DNA from: Enterobacter asburiae
GTDB lineage: Bacteria > Pseudomonadota > Gammaproteobacteria > Enterobacterales > Enterobacteriaceae
Assembly: GCF_008080435.1 (NCBI RefSeq)
Contig: NZ_VRKN01000002.1
Location: 434,001-498,000, forward strand
DNA length: 64,000 nucleotides
Reading direction: 5' to 3'
Shown piece by piece: positions 1 to 9,996 of the stretch. The notes beneath the pieces were generated by a model, which did not search any database, was not told the origin of the DNA, and saw only the letters and a list, made by a program, of their open reading frames with translations. Numbering within the stretch: position 1 is the stretch's first letter; the number at the start of each line of letters is the position of its first letter. Both the position numbers and the translations under genes were made by a program.

Positions 1-3000
1 GGCGAATTTTTTCATCGATCGCCCCATTTTTGCCTGGGTGCTTGCCATCCTGTTGTGTCTGACAGGTGTCCTGGCGATTACTTCACTTCCTGTTGAGCAA
101 TACCCCGATCTGGCACCGCCTAACGTGCGTGTCACAGCAAACTACCCCGGCGCTTCCGCACAAACGCTGGAAAACACCGTGACGCAGGTTATCGAGCAGA
201 ACATGACGGGTCTGGATAACCTGATGTACATGTCCTCGCAAAGTAGCGCCACAGGTCAGGCGACGGTGACCCTGAGCTTTAAGGCGGGCACCGACCCGGA
301 CGAAGCGGTGCAGCAGGTACAAAACCAGCTGCAGTCGGCCATGCGCAAGCTGCCCCAGGCGGTGCAGAATCAGGGCGTGACCGTGCGTAAAACCGGTGAT
401 ACCAACATTTTGACCATCGCGTTTGTCTCGACAGATGGCTCGATGGATAAGCAGGACATTGCCGACTACGTCGCCAGTAATATTCAGGATCCCATCAGCC
501 GTATTAACGGCGTCGGGGATATCGACGCTTACGGCTCACAGTACTCAATGCGCATCTGGCTCGATCCCAACAAGCTGAACAGCGTCCAGATGACGGCAAC
601 CGACGTGACGAATGCCATCAAAGCCCAGAATGCCCAGATTGCGGTGGGGCAACTGGGGGGAACGCCGTCCGTCGATAAACAGGCCCTGAACGCCACCATT
701 AATTCGCAATCCCTGCTGCAGACGCCGGACCAGTTTCGCAACATCACCCTGCGCGTGAATCAGGATGGGTCGGAAGTGCGTCTGGGGGATGTCGCCACGG
801 TGGAAATGGGGGCGGAAAAATACGACTACCTGAGCCGATTTAACGGCAATCAGGCCTCCGGTCTGGGGATTAAACTGGCCTCCGGCGCAAACGAAATGGC
901 CACGGCGAAACTGGTGTTAGACCGTCTGGATGAGCTGTCGCAGTATTTCCCGCACGGGCTGGAGTACAAAGTCGCCTATGAGACCACCTCCTTCGTTAAA
1001 GCGTCGATTGAGGACGTGGTAAAGACCCTGCTGGAAGCCATCGCACTGGTGTTCCTGGTGATGTACCTGTTCCTGCAAAACTTCCGCGCGACGCTGATCC
1101 CCACCATTGCCGTGCCCGTGGTGCTGCTGGGGACCTTTGCGGTGCTTTACGCGTTCGGGTATAGCATTAATACCCTGACGATGTTTGCGATGGTGCTGGC
1201 AATTGGCCTTCTGGTGGATGATGCCATCGTGGTGGTTGAAAACGTCGAGCGCATCATGAGCGAAGAAGGACTCTCTCCGCGCCAGGCGACGCGCAAATCC
1301 ATGGGGCAAATTCAGGGGGCGTTAGTCGGTATTGCGATGGTGCTGTCGGCCGTCTTTATCCCGATGGCCTTTTTTGGCGGCACAACCGGGGCGATTTACC
1401 GTCAGTTCTCGATAACCATCGTCTCGGCGATGGTGCTCTCCGTGCTAGTGGCGCTCATCCTCACCCCTGCGCTGTGCGCCACTATTCTGAAACCGCTGCA
1501 CAAAGGGGAGCAACACGGGCAAAAAGGGTTCTTCGGCTGGTTTAACCGCATGTTCAACCGCAATGCCGCGCGGTATGAATCTGCCGTCGGTGGCGTGCTC
1601 CATCGCAGCCTGCGCTGGATGATGATTTATGTTGTGCTGCTGGGCGGCATGGTCTGGCTGTTTATGCATCTCCCCACCTCGTTTCTGCCGATGGAAGACC
1701 GGGGAATGTTCACCACCTCGGTACAGCTCCCGAGCGGCGCAACGCAGCAGCAGACGCTGAAAGTGGTCCAGAAAGTGGAACAGTACTTCTTCACCAAAGA
1801 GAAAGATAACGTTGTGTCGGTCTTCTCCACCGTGGGCTCTGGCCCGGGCGGAAACGGGCAGAACGTCGCCCGCATGTTCGTCCGCCTGAAGGACTGGGAC
1901 GAGCGCGATACCAGAACGGGAACATCATTTGCCATTATTGAACGCGCGACCAAAGCCTTTGCGCACATTAAGGAAGCGCGCGTCTTTGCCAGCAGCCCGC
2001 CGGCGATAAGCGGCCTGGGCAGTTCCGCCGGGTTTGATATGGAGCTACAGGATCACGCCGGGGCGGGACACACGGCGCTGATGGCGGCACGCGATAAGCT
2101 GTTAGCGCTGGCGGGCAAGGATCCTGGCCTGACCCGCGTTCGCCATAACGGTCTTGACGACAGCCCGCAGCTGCAGGTGGATATCGATCAGCGTAAGGCG
2201 CAGGCGCTGGGGGTCTCGATCAACGATATCAATGACACCCTGCAAACGGCATGGGGCTCAAGCTATGTGAATGACTTTATGGATCGCGGCCGCGTGAAAA
2301 AAGTGTATGTGCAATCCGCTGCGCCGTTCCGCATGCTGCCGGATGATATTAACCGCTGGTTTGTCAGGAATAACGCTGGCGGCATGGTGCCGTTCTCCAC
2401 GTTTGCCACCTCGCACTGGGAGAGCGGTTCGCCGCGTCTGGAGCGCTATAACGGCTACTCTGCGGTTGAAATCGTAGGGGAAGCCGCACCGGGCGTCAGT
2501 ACCGGTACCGCCATGGATACCATGGAAAAACTGGTGCAACAGCTGCCCACCGGTTTTGGTCTGGAGTGGACGGCCATGTCTTACCAGGAGCGTCTCTCCG
2601 GGGCACAGGCTCCCGCGCTTTACGCACTCTCTCTGCTGGTGGTCTTCCTCTGCCTTGCCGCACTGTATGAAAGCTGGTCAGTCCCGTTTTCCGTCATGCT
2701 GGTCGTGCCCCTTGGCGTCATCGGTGCCCTGCTTGCGACCTGGATGCGCGGCCTGGAGAACGATGTTTACTTCCAGGTGGGTCTGCTCACCGTGATTGGG
2801 CTGTCGGCGAAAAACGCCATTCTGATCGTTGAGTTTGCCAATGAGATGAATGCCAAAGGCCACGAGCTGATGGCCGCCACGCTGCACGCCTGCCGTCAGC
2901 GCTTACGCCCAATCCTGATGACGTCGCTGGCGTTTGTCTTTGGTGTACTGCCGATGGCAACCAGTACGGGTGCAGGCTCCAGCAGCCAGCATGCCGTCGG

Positions 3001-3112
3001 GACGGGGGTCATGGGCGGCATGATTTCGGCAACCATCCTGGCCATTTACTTCGTGCCGTTGTTCTTTGTGCTGGTGCGTCGCCGCTTCCCGTTAAAGGAA
3101 CGTGCTGAGTAA
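1..3112 (+). CDS. acrD: AcrD, RND multidrug efflux pump (lacks only the first two bases of its start codon)
   Basis: This encodes the inner-membrane proton-driven RND pump that exports aminoglycosides and other amphiphilic compounds, working with AcrA and TolC. The frame is open from base 2, and base 1 is the G of an ATG cut by the window edge, so the product is 1037 residues, the length of K-12 AcrD. The N-terminus ([13 protein letters not shown]) and the rest match AcrD closely. The proton-relay aspartates are visible as D407 and D408 in [15 protein letters not shown], and the partner lysine lies near residue 938 in [13 protein letters not shown]. Hydrophobic segments flank two large periplasmic loops, as in the family. 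A strong hairpin terminator follows the stop. The sequence recalls AcrD more than AcrB throughout, so I am confident in the paralogue. Confidence 0.97.
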   Translation, partial: ANFFIDRPIFAWVLAILLCLTGVLAITSLPVEQYPDLAPPNVRVTANYPGASAQTLENTVTQVIEQNMTGLDNLMYMSSQSSATGQATVTLSFKAGTDPDEAVQQVQNQLQSAMRKLPQAVQNQGVTVRKTGDTNILTIAFVSTDGSMDKQDIADYVASNIQDPISRINGVGDIDAYGSQYSMRIWLDPNKLNSVQMTATDVTNAIKAQNAQIAVGQLGGTPSVDKQALNATINSQSLLQTPDQFRNITLRVNQDGSEVRLGDVATVEMGAEKYDYLSRFNGNQASGLGIKLASGANEMATAKLVLDRLDELSQYFPHGLEYKVAYETTSFVKASIEDVVKTLLEAIALVFLVMYLFLQNFRATLIPTIAVPVVLLGTFAVLYAFGYSINTLTMFAMVLAIGLLVDDAIVVVENVERIMSEEGLSPRQATRKSMGQIQGALVGIAMVLSAVFIPMAFFGGTTGAIYRQFSITIVSAMVLSVLVALILTPALCATILKPLHKGEQHGQKGFFGWFNRMFNRNAARYESAVGGVLHRSLRWMMIYVVLLGGMVWLFMHLPTSFLPMEDRGMFTTSVQLPSGATQQQTLKVVQKVEQYFFTKEKDNVVSVFSTVGSGPGGNGQNVARMFVRLKDWDERDTRTGTSFAIIERATKAFAHIKEARVFASSPPAISGLGSSAGFDMELQDHAGAGHTALMAARDKLLALAGKDPGLTRVRHNGLDDSPQLQVDIDQRKAQALGVSINDINDTLQTAWGSSYVNDFMDRGRVKKVYVQSAAPFRMLPDDINRWFVRNNAGGMVPFSTFATSHWESGSPRLERYNGYSAVEIVGEAAPGVSTGTAMDTMEKLVQQLPTGFGLEWTAMSYQERLSGAQAPALYALSLLVVFLCLAALYESWSVPFSVMLVVPLGVIGALLATWMRGLENDVYFQVGLLTVIGLSAKNAILIVEFANEMNAKGHELMAATLHACRQRLRPILMTSLAFVFGVLPMATSTGAGSSSQHAVGTGVMGGMISATILAIYFVPLFFVLVRRRFPLKERAE

Positions 3113-3122
3113 GTGATTGAAA

Positions 3123-3157
3123 TAAAAAAAGGCGGCTTTATCGGCCGCCTTTTTATT
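3123..3157 (+). terminator. Rho-independent terminator of acrD
   Basis: A GGCGGC / GCCGCC stem starts 18 bases after the acrD stop codon. It is preceded by an A run and followed by TTTTTATT, so it could stop transcription from both sides. ypfM converges on it from the right. Confidence 0.85.
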
Positions 3158-3221
3158 GTGTGATTAATTCACACTATGGTTATTTTACTTATTTTAGTGC
3201 TCTTGCAATTCTTACTGAATG

Positions 3222-3281
3222 TCATTTACGAAGCATGCCTTCGATAAAATCTTTCCAGTTCCCCAGTTCACGTTCAATCAT
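3222..3281 (-). CDS. ypfM: YpfM small protein (19 aa)
   Basis: On the reverse strand, ATG at 3281 opens a 19-codon frame reading MIERELGNWKDFIEGMLRK. As I remember the K-12 small protein YpfM, this differs by one residue (G in place of V near the C-terminus). A purine-rich ribosome binding site (GAGAGGG) lies about 5 bases upstream. Its position between acrD and yffB is also as in K-12. The function is not established. The peptide is acidic-basic mixed with amphipathic character and no clear membrane segment. Confidence 0.88.
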   Translation of the reverse strand: MIERELGNWKDFIEGMLRK

Positions 3282-3668
3282 AACACCCTCTCTTATTATT
3301 ATGCGCATTCTACAAAAACGGACCATCATTGTGAAGACTATTTAACCAATTGCTGTGATTGTACCCCACGTCCTTCGGGGATTTATGATAAATATGAACG
3401 GAGAGGCCTCAATTTTTTGTGACGGCTAGCAATATTTTGAAATAACCCTACGGACGGGTGAGTTTTATTTTACCCGCTGAGTTTATTCGAAATTTAAACT
3501 TTATGGACATCTATGCTTAAAGGGTGAAAGAATATTCAGCGTACAGATGTGAGTTGAATTAAGATGAAGTGTAAATCCAGACGATTCATGAATGTGTTAT
3601 ATTCCACTTAAGGATATATCTTCGAATTTACTGAACATTTAATCGCCATAAGAGCAAAAGGATTCAAC
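3282..3668. other. Intergenic region between ypfM and yffB, no gene supported
   Basis: These 387 bases are AT-rich and should carry the leftward ypfM promoter and the rightward yffB promoter. I see weak hairpins (CCCC/GGGG at 3364-3380 and CGGGT/ACCCG at 3455-3476) and a TTATATT box near 3597 that could be a -10 element for yffB. No open frame here has a convincing ribosome binding site or a recognisable product. Confidence 0.5.
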
Positions 3669-4025
3669 ATGGTTGTGATGTACGGCATTAAAAATTGCGA
3701 CACCATCAAAAAAGCCCGCCGCTGGCTGGAAGCTAACAGCGTGGAGTACCGCTTCCACGATTACCGTGCCGATGGGCTTGATGCAGAATTTCTGCATAGC
3801 GCGATCGGCGAACTGGGGTGGGAAGCACTGCTGAACACGCGCGGTACTACCTGGCGTAAACTGGACGAATCTTTGCGCGCCAGCATCAACAACGCCGACA
3901 GCGCGGCAAAACTGATGCTCGAGATGCCGGCAATTATCAAACGCCCATTGCTCTGCGCGCCAGGGCAGCCTATGCTGCTGGGTTTCAGTGAAACCCTTTA
4001 TTCCGACTTTTTCGTTGAGGTGTAG
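3669..4025 (+). CDS. yffB: YffB, ArsC/Spx-family thioredoxin-fold protein
   Basis: This is a 118-residue member of the ArsC/Spx family, close in sequence and length to K-12 YffB. The N-terminus carries [17 protein letters not shown], in which the single family cysteine precedes the first helix, and the RPLL loop typical of the ArsC fold is at about residue 95. YffB is not a proven arsenate reductase, and glutathione-dependent thiol reduction has been suggested for the family. The gene ends three bases before dapE, so the two are almost certainly co-transcribed and translationally coupled. The ATG at 3669 follows AAAGGATT, an acceptable ribosome binding site. Confidence 0.94.
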   Translation: MVVMYGIKNCDTIKKARRWLEANSVEYRFHDYRADGLDAEFLHSAIGELGWEALLNTRGTTWRKLDESLRASINNADSAAKLMLEMPAIIKRPLLCAPGQPMLLGFSETLYSDFFVEV

Positions 4026-4028
4026 TTT

Positions 4029-5156
4029 ATGTCATGCCCGGTCATTGAGCTGACTCAGCAGCTTATTCGCCGTCCTTCCCTTAGCCCGGACGACGCAGGT
4101 TGTCAGGCACTTATGATTGAGCGCCTGCGTGCCATCGGTTTTACCGTTGAACGCATGGATTTTGGCGATACCCAGAACTTCTGGGCGTGGCGCGGCCAGG
4201 GTGAAACGCTGGCCTTTGCCGGGCATACTGACGTCGTTCCGGCTGGTGACGCGGATCGCTGGATTAACCCGCCGTTTGAACCGACCATCCGCGATGGCAT
4301 GCTGTTTGGTCGCGGCGCGGCAGACATGAAAGGCTCTCTGGCGGCGATGGTCGTGGCGGCAGAGCGCTTTGTTGCTCAGCATCCAAACCACAAAAACCGT
4401 CTCGCGTTTTTGGTAACCTCCGACGAAGAAGCCAGTGCCCATAACGGTACCGTGAAGGTCGTTGAAGCGCTGATGGCGCGTAACGAGCGTCTCGACTACT
4501 GCCTGGTCGGGGAGCCGTCCAGTACCGAAGTGGTGGGTGATGTCGTCAAAAACGGACGCCGTGGCTCGCTGACCTGCAACCTGACCATTCACGGCGTTCA
4601 GGGGCACGTTGCTTATCCGCATCTGGCCGATAACCCGGTCCATCGCGCTGCGCCAATGCTGAACGAACTGGTGGCGATAGAGTGGGATAAAGGCAACGAA
4701 TTCTTCCCGCCGACCAGCATGCAGATTGCGAACGTCAAAGCCGGGACCGGCAGCAATAACGTGATCCCGGGTGATTACTTCGTCCAGTTTAACTTCCGCT
4801 TCAGCACCGAACTGACCGATGAGATGATCAAAGCGCGCATTGTCGCCCTGCTGGAAAAATATCACCTGCGCTACACCGTGGAGTGGTGGCTTTCCGGTCA
4901 GCCGTTCCTGACGCAGCGCGGTAAACTGGTGGATGCGGTGGTGAACGCCATCGAGCACTATAATGAAATTAAGCCACAGCTGCTGACAACGGGTGGCACT
5001 TCGGACGGACGCTTTATCGCCCGTATGGGTGCCCAGGTTGTCGAACTGGGTCCAGTGAACGCAACCATTCATAAAATAAATGAGTGTGTCAATGCGGCAG
5101 ATTTGCAACTGCTGGCCCGTATGTATCAACGTATTATGGAGCAACTCGTCGCCTGA
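4029..5156 (+). CDS. dapE: DapE, succinyl-diaminopimelate desuccinylase
   Basis: This cytoplasmic M20-family zinc hydrolase releases succinate from N-succinyl-LL-diaminopimelate in the lysine and peptidoglycan precursor pathway. The 375-residue length is that of K-12 DapE. Metal-site motifs are visible: [10 protein letters not shown] with H66, GRGAADMKG with D99, and the catalytic glutamate pair in TSDEEAS. The dimerisation (lid) domain covers roughly residues 180-290, and the last metal histidine is in [12 protein letters not shown]. The gene lies between yffB and ypfN, with short spacers. dapA, from the same pathway, lies 6 kb away on the other strand. Confidence 0.97.
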   Translation: MSCPVIELTQQLIRRPSLSPDDAGCQALMIERLRAIGFTVERMDFGDTQNFWAWRGQGETLAFAGHTDVVPAGDADRWINPPFEPTIRDGMLFGRGAADMKGSLAAMVVAAERFVAQHPNHKNRLAFLVTSDEEASAHNGTVKVVEALMARNERLDYCLVGEPSSTEVVGDVVKNGRRGSLTCNLTIHGVQGHVAYPHLADNPVHRAAPMLNELVAIEWDKGNEFFPPTSMQIANVKAGTGSNNVIPGDYFVQFNFRFSTELTDEMIKARIVALLEKYHLRYTVEWWLSGQPFLTQRGKLVDAVVNAIEHYNEIKPQLLTTGGTSDGRFIARMGAQVVELGPVNATIHKINECVNAADLQLLARMYQRIMEQLVA

Positions 5157-5180
5157 CGAACGCTCTGAGAGGAATAGCGA

Positions 5181-5378
5181 ATGGATTGGCTTTCAAAGTA
5201 CTGGTGGATTCTGGTGTTAGTTTTTCTGGTCGGCGTTTTGCTTAACGTGGTTAAAGATCTTAAGCGCGTTGACCATAAAAAGTTTCTCGCCAACAAACCG
5301 GATCTTCCCCCGCACCGTGATTTTAACGACAAGTGGGACGATGACGACGACTGGCCGAAGAAGGACCAGAAGAAATAA
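5181..5378 (+). CDS. ypfN: YpfN, UPF0370 small membrane protein
   Basis: This 65-residue protein has one N-terminal transmembrane helix (about residues 7-27, [15 protein letters not shown]) and a highly charged cytoplasmic tail ending in an acidic cluster ([12 protein letters not shown]). It matches K-12 YpfN (UPF0370) nearly residue for residue. Its function is unknown. It follows dapE by 24 bases and is probably the last gene of the yffB-dapE-ypfN unit. The GAGAGGAATAGCG sequence before the ATG supplies a good ribosome binding site. Confidence 0.93.
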   Translation: MDWLSKYWWILVLVFLVGVLLNVVKDLKRVDHKKFLANKPDLPPHRDFNDKWDDDDDWPKKDQKK

Positions 5379-5379
5379 T

Positions 5380-5463
5380 CCCCTCACCCTAACCCTCTCC
5401 CCGTAGGGGAGAGGGAACAAGCCCCCCTCGCCCCTTTGGGGAGAGGGGCTGGGGGTGAGGGGG
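5380..5463. repeat. GC-rich fold-back intergenic repeat (copy A)
   Basis: The element begins CCCTCACCCTAACCCTCTCC and ends GGGGTGAGGG, so its ends are inverted repeats. Inside are two further hairpins (CCCTCTCCCC/GGGGAGAGGG and CCCCTCGCCCC/GGGGAGAGGGG). It separates the convergent genes ypfN and ypfH and could act as a bidirectional transcription barrier. A second full copy is at 46749-46843 and a shorter relative at 13196-13231. Confidence 0.8.
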
Positions 5464-5468
5464 AAACC

Positions 5469-6164
5469 TCACATAAACTCAACAATATCATCATCATCCG
5501 GCTTACCGCCGCTGAGCGCTTCATCAAAGTAGTGCTTCGGTACGGTATAACGCAAACGATCGAGCGCGAACTGCACGCTACGGTCGTCAATCGCGTGGCC
5601 CAGATCGTCAACGATATCCAGCGTCACATCCCCACCTTCGCGAATCAGGGCTTCCTGAGCGGCAACCGCATGTGAGAGCTCAATCACCCGGTCTTCACCA
5701 CCGTGGATCAGGTGGATCGTGGTCTGCGTGGTTGCACTTGTCGGTAACGTCGCAAAACGGCCGTTAAATGCGATGACGCGTGAAACCAGACCCGGCTGCG
5801 CTTTTACGCTTTCCAGCGACATGATTGACCCCTGCGAGAAGCCAATCAACGCGGTCGCATCGGCACCCACGCCGCTCTGCTGCTGCCAGTAACGGACGAT
5901 ATCGATAAAGGTAGGCATGATGGCGTCAATGCGGGCCTGACGGTTCTCTTCCGTCACACCCTGAACAGAGAACCACTGGCGTCCGTTTGGGCCACATGGT
6001 TCTACGCCACCGACGCTGACAATCAATGCCTCAGGAAAAACGGGCGCAAACCAGCTGCCAATCTGACCCATATTGGCGGCATTATCGCCAACACCATGAA
6101 ACAGAAGCAGTAACTGTTTAGCCGGTTTGTCAGGGCTTTGAACAACAAAATGGTCGTGTTTCAT
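5469..6164 (-). CDS. ypfH: YpfH, alpha/beta-fold esterase
   Basis: This 231-residue cytoplasmic carboxylesterase/phospholipase-type alpha/beta hydrolase matches K-12 YpfH (232 residues). The nucleophile elbow GFSQG, the acidic residue in HGGEDRVI and the histidine in DLGHAID form the expected Ser-Asp-His triad. The oxyanion-loop sequence LLLLFHGVGDN is near the N-terminus. I chose the ATG at 6164 because it gives the family N-terminus MKHDHFVVQSPDKP and follows AAGGAGACC; a longer frame upstream lacks similarity. The natural substrate is unknown. It converges on ypfN and shares the leftward direction of tmcA, 73 bases upstream. Confidence 0.93.
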   Translation of the reverse strand: MKHDHFVVQSPDKPAKQLLLLFHGVGDNAANMGQIGSWFAPVFPEALIVSVGGVEPCGPNGRQWFSVQGVTEENRQARIDAIMPTFIDIVRYWQQQSGVGADATALIGFSQGSIMSLESVKAQPGLVSRVIAFNGRFATLPTSATTQTTIHLIHGGEDRVIELSHAVAAQEALIREGGDVTLDIVDDLGHAIDDRSVQFALDRLRYTVPKHYFDEALSGGKPDDDDIVEFM

Positions 6165-6237
6165 GGTGGTCTCCTTAATAGATGACCTGGATTCTACGCC
6201 TCCCGACGTGAATGACCATGCCACTTTACTGAAGAAG

Positions 6238-8184
6238 TCATTGAAAAAATTGCCATTGCAAAATGTCTTCTTTCAACTGCTGGCAGCGCGGATAATCAAG
6301 GCTTTCAATCGCTTGTGCGGTTTCACTCCGCAACGTTGCCAGCAACGCTTTTCGCCCGACGTCTTCCGCTTTTCCTTCCATTTTCCCACGCAGGGCCGGA
6401 AGCGGCATATCCACCGTTAATAGCAACCGTGTCAGCGCGGCAACTGAGGTTGAAAACGCCCGATGCGCAAAAGCAAACCCTGCCAGCTCCAGCCAGTCGT
6501 CATTATTAAGGGTAGCTTCCCAGCCATCCTCCACGGGGGTCTTTTCACCGTTCCAGGCCGATAGCACCCGCATATCGCGCTTCAGACGCTGCTGCGCCTG
6601 CTCACACAGCTGACGCCCTGCCTCACTCTGCGGCAGCAAGGCCATCGCGGTGTAGCAGCCGCTGCTGGCTTCACGATGGCTGCCCATCCGCACCAGCACA
6701 AACCCACATTGCTGCCAGAAACGCCAAAGCTCATCGGTATAACCAAAGCTCACCGACAGATAATCTTCGCCGCTGGCGCTGCGAACAAGCGCCTGACCAA
6801 TCCCTTCCCGCTGACGGTGAGGATGTACGGCAATGCGGGTCACCCGTCGTCCTCTGAGCGTCGCCGCCTGCGGAGAGCCGCCGTGCGCCGCCAGAGACTG
6901 CGCCACCAGGTTCCCACGCGGACGCCGGTACCCTGCCCACACGGCGCGACTAAGCTCAGGGGAGAGCCCGCCCTCCTCCACCAGCCAGAGCGCCCCGGCG
7001 ATAACCGGATTCGTTTCGGCAACGGCAAACCGCTGCCCGGGCGCGTCCATCATGCGGCGTAAATCGAGCGGCGAGGTGCGATAATGCGCCGCGCAGAGGA
7101 GCTCGTATACGCTCGTTGCAAGCGCCGGACGGCTTTCCCATGCCGCCGGTGTCAGAGACGTTAAACGCACCTTCCCTTCCGGGCGGAGGTCGATCAGCGT
7201 ATCGTCAAACAGCAGCGCGCTGGCGACAACCCGCTCAAGCGGGCAGCCCGCAGCCCAGCGTACCGGTGTTGATAGGCTGTAGCGCTGTAACCCGGCAAAC
7301 CGACCGCAGAATTTAAGCAAGAATCCCCGGCCCGTCCCTTCATATCCCTGCACCGTGGTGGTCAACAGCACGCGAGGGAAACGGACAACTAACTTTTCCA
7401 GCAGAGGTCCGGGGATCGCAGCGGCTTCATCGACAATCAGCCAGTCAGCCTGGTGTGAAGAGGCAAGCAGCGCGTCCGGAGCCATAAAATGAAAACGCTC
7501 TCCCGCAAAACGGGCGATGATATCCGTCGCCCCCTTCGACGGCCCGGTGACCACGGCGCTGCCCGCAATGCGGTTCAGCAACATTCCCGCCAGGGCTGAT
7601 TTTCCGCGCCCGCGTGCGGCGGTGACGGCCACGATGCCACCCGGCATCCCCTGCAGCACATCCAGGATTTCAGCCTGCTCGCGCTGCGGTGCGCCGCTGG
7701 CAGGCTGCCAGTCTGGCGCGTCGGGTAAAGGCGGAAGGGATAATGCGCAGCCCTGAAGCCAGACAATCGCGTCAGGATCGGCAGCAATCGTCCGGCAGAA
7801 ATGGTGTACAAAATGCGGCGTGGCTATCGCTTCGGCGCTGTCGCTCCAGCGCAGCGAATCACTGTCAGGCAACTCGGCCCACGCGTCGAGCGGCGGAACC
7901 CGCAGCACCAGAAGGCTTCCGGCGCTCAGCGTTCCGCTCAGGGCGGCAAACGCGGCGACATCAAACCCGACGCTGGCATCAAAAACAGCATGCCGGAACT
8001 CGCGTCCCAGCAGACCGCTGATGGCTTTTGAAGGATGTTCGTCAAGCCTTACCCAGTCTCCGGGCAAGGCGTCACGCAGTGCAACCGCCTGGCTTAACGT
8101 CCACTGCGCCTCACCGCTGAGCACCACCAGCCGACGATGACCGGTGCGCTCAAGCTCGCTTATCAGCTGTTCAAACCCCAGCAT
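6238..8184 (-). CDS. tmcA: TmcA, tRNA(Met) cytidine acetyltransferase
   Basis: This enzyme makes N4-acetylcytidine at the wobble position of elongator tRNA-Met, using ATP/GTP and acetyl-CoA. The order of domains in the 648 residues fits: an N-terminal DUF1726-like part, an RNA-helicase-like ATPase module with Walker A AARGRGKSALAG and Walker B-like LIVDEAAAIP, a GNAT acetyltransferase domain around residues 350-520 (RIAVHPHRQREGIGQALV), and a C-terminal tRNA-binding tail. It is slightly shorter than K-12 TmcA (671), mainly at the N- and C-termini. Its ATG overlaps the ypfJ stop codon by one base (TAATG), which implies translational coupling. Confidence 0.95.
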   Translation of the reverse strand: MLGFEQLISELERTGHRRLVVLSGEAQWTLSQAVALRDALPGDWVRLDEHPSKAISGLLGREFRHAVFDASVGFDVAAFAALSGTLSAGSLLVLRVPPLDAWAELPDSDSLRWSDSAEAIATPHFVHHFCRTIAADPDAIVWLQGCALSLPPLPDAPDWQPASGAPQREQAEILDVLQGMPGGIVAVTAARGRGKSALAGMLLNRIAGSAVVTGPSKGATDIIARFAGERFHFMAPDALLASSHQADWLIVDEAAAIPGPLLEKLVVRFPRVLLTTTVQGYEGTGRGFLLKFCGRFAGLQRYSLSTPVRWAAGCPLERVVASALLFDDTLIDLRPEGKVRLTSLTPAAWESRPALATSVYELLCAAHYRTSPLDLRRMMDAPGQRFAVAETNPVIAGALWLVEEGGLSPELSRAVWAGYRRPRGNLVAQSLAAHGGSPQAATLRGRRVTRIAVHPHRQREGIGQALVRSASGEDYLSVSFGYTDELWRFWQQCGFVLVRMGSHREASSGCYTAMALLPQSEAGRQLCEQAQQRLKRDMRVLSAWNGEKTPVEDGWEATLNNDDWLELAGFAFAHRAFSTSVAALTRLLLTVDMPLPALRGKMEGKAEDVGRKALLATLRSETAQAIESLDYPRCQQLKEDILQWQFFQ

Positions 8185-9053
8185 TACATCGCTTTGCCGA
8201 AGGTATTACACTGCGCCGGATCGCCGCTGTCGAAACCGCGTTTAAACCAGGTGTACCGCTGCTGTGAGGTACCGTGAGTGAAGCTGTCCGGCACGACGCG
8301 CCCCTGGCTCTGCTGCTGAAGACGATCGTCACCGATAGCCTGAGCGGCATTTAACGCTTCCTCAAGATCGCCGGATTCCAGCACGCCCTGCTGCTGCATG
8401 CTGTGGCCCCAGACGCCCGCGAAGCAGTCCGCCTGCAGTTCCATTTTAACGGAAAGGCGGTTCACTTCAGCCTGAGAGGCATTTTGCTGAAGCTGGCGCA
8501 CTTTTGGCTCGATCCCCAGCAGCTTTTGCACGTGATGGCCAACTTCATGCGCGATCACGTAGCCCTGGGCAAAATCACCGTCAGCGCCAAGCTTGCGTTT
8601 CATGTCATCGTAAAAAGAGAGATCGATATAGACCGTACCGTCTGCCGGGCAGTAGAACGGCCCCATCACAGATTGCCCGGTACCGCATCCGGTGCGGGTT
8701 GCACCCCGATACATCACCAGCTTCGGCTGCTGGTAGGTACGCCCCATCTTCTCGAACAGCTGACTCCAGGTGTCTTCAGTTGTGGCGAGAATAACAGAGG
8801 TAAATTTGGCCGCTTCATCTTCATTCGGGCTGATGGAGCGCTGAGATTGCTGCTGCTGTTGCAGCGGCTGACCGGTCATTAAACCGGTGAGATCGACGCC
8901 GTAATACCCCGCAACCAGCACCACAATCAGCAGGATTATCCCGCCCTTGCCGCTGGGTAACCGGAAGCCGGGCCCCCCCATTGAAGGACCGCCGCCGCCA
9001 TCACTGCGTCTGTCTTCTACATTGTCACTTTCACGACGCCCTTGCCAGCGCAT
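8184..9053 (-). CDS. ypfJ: YpfJ, membrane-anchored neutral zinc metallopeptidase
   Basis: This 289-residue member of the YpfJ neutral zinc metallopeptidase family has a polar, Gly-rich N-terminus, one transmembrane helix at about residues 38-55 ([17 protein letters not shown]) and a soluble domain carrying the HExxH motif as HEVGHH with H169, E170 and H173. Downstream [11 protein letters not shown] supplies the likely third ligand. It matches K-12 YpfJ throughout. I took the ATG at 9053 as the start because GAGG lies about 5 bases upstream; a GTG two codons earlier sits inside that binding site. Its substrate is unknown. It is the upstream gene of a coupled ypfJ-tmcA pair. Confidence 0.93.
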   Translation of the reverse strand: MRWQGRRESDNVEDRRSDGGGGPSMGGPGFRLPSGKGGIILLIVVLVAGYYGVDLTGLMTGQPLQQQQQSQRSISPNEDEAAKFTSVILATTEDTWSQLFEKMGRTYQQPKLVMYRGATRTGCGTGQSVMGPFYCPADGTVYIDLSFYDDMKRKLGADGDFAQGYVIAHEVGHHVQKLLGIEPKVRQLQQNASQAEVNRLSVKMELQADCFAGVWGHSMQQQGVLESGDLEEALNAAQAIGDDRLQQQSQGRVVPDSFTHGTSQQRYTWFKRGFDSGDPAQCNTFGKAM

Positions 9054-9136
9054 AACCACCTCGAACTATTCCATTTATAATAGCTATGATCGTAGGCGGT
9101 TAACGGCAAGATTACCATAGGAAACAAAGGTAAGAC

Positions 9137-9162
9137 GCCAAAGGATGCAAACATCCTTTGGC
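9137..9162 (-). terminator. 3' hairpin after purC
   Basis: A perfect 11-bp stem, GCCAAAGGATG / CATCCTTTGGC, with a CAAA loop lies just beyond the purC stop. No T tract follows, so it may protect the mRNA 3' end or act as a Rho-assisted stop and not be a classical intrinsic terminator. Confidence 0.55.
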
Positions 9163-9173
9163 AAGTGAGGGAG

Positions 9174-9887
9174 TTAGTCGAGCTTAACGCCTAAACGGTG
9201 AGCAACCGCTTCGTATGCTTCAATCAGGCCACCGAGGCTCTGACGGAAACGGTCTTTGTCCATTTTATCCAGGGTTTCTTTATCCCACAGGCGGCTACCG
9301 TCCGGTGAGAACTCATCGCCCAGCACCACTTCGCCTTTGAACAGACCAAACTCCAGCTTGAAATCGACGAGGATCAGGCCCGCGTCATCAAACAGTTTTT
9401 TCAGAACGTCGTTGGCTTTATAGGTCAGCTCCTGCATACGCGCCAGGTTCTCTTTGCTCACCCAGCCGAAGGTTTCGCAGTAAGATTCGTTGACCATCGG
9501 GTCGTGCATGGCATCGTTTTTCAGGAACAGATCGAACAGCGGTGGATTCAGTTCGATACCTTCTTCAATGCCGAGACGCTTCACCAGGGAGCCCGCCGCA
9601 CGGTTACGAATAACGCACTCAACCGGAACCATATCCAGTTTTTTCACCAGACATTCCGTATCGGACAGCAACGCTTCCATCTGGGTCGGGATACCCGCTT
9701 CGGCCAGTTTGGTCATAATGAAGTGGTTGAACTTGTTGTTCACCATACCTTTACGATCGAACTGCTCAATGCGTGCGCCATCCCCTGCTGACGTATCATT
9801 GCGGAACTCGAGCACCAACAGATCCGGGTTTTCCGTGCTGTATACGGTCTTCGCTTTGCCACGATACAACTCAGCTTGCTTCTGCAT
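9174..9887 (-). CDS. purC: PurC, SAICAR synthetase
   Basis: This enzyme condenses CAIR with aspartate, using ATP, to give SAICAR in purine biosynthesis. From the ATG at 9887 it has 237 residues, the K-12 length, and is near identical across the protein ([45 protein letters not shown]). An in-frame ATG two codons upstream is too close to the AGGAG ribosome binding site, so I prefer 9887. A PurR-type box lies in the upstream region. A terminator separates it from the upstream bamC-dapA unit, so it should be transcribed alone. Confidence 0.97.
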   Translation of the reverse strand: MQKQAELYRGKAKTVYSTENPDLLVLEFRNDTSAGDGARIEQFDRKGMVNNKFNHFIMTKLAEAGIPTQMEALLSDTECLVKKLDMVPVECVIRNRAAGSLVKRLGIEEGIELNPPLFDLFLKNDAMHDPMVNESYCETFGWVSKENLARMQELTYKANDVLKKLFDDAGLILVDFKLEFGLFKGEVVLGDEFSPDGSRLWDKETLDKMDKDRFRQSLGGLIEAYEAVAHRLGVKLD

Positions 9888-9939
9888 CTTCATTACTCCT
9901 GGTGTGATGATTTGTGTTCAAAACTGGGGATATTATGCC

Positions 9940-9955
9940 ACGCACACGTTTGCGT
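9940..9955. promoter_or_regulatory. PurR box of purC
   Basis: The 16-mer ACGCACACGTTTGCGT matches the PurR consensus ACGCAAACGTTTNCGT at all but one specified position and is nearly palindromic. It lies 53 bases upstream of the purC start, with an AT-rich -10-like segment (ATAATA) between it and the gene. This is the expected purine-repressible control. Confidence 0.85.
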
Positions 9956-9965
9956 GGCACTAAAA

Positions 9966-9995
9966 TAAAAAGGGCTGGATTCACCAGCCCTCGTA
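9966..9995 (-). terminator. Rho-independent terminator after bamC
   Basis: An AGGGCTGG / ACCAGCCCT stem is followed on the reverse strand by TTTTTATTTT. It ends the leftward dapA-bamC transcript before the purC promoter. Confidence 0.85.
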
Positions 9996-9996
9996 T

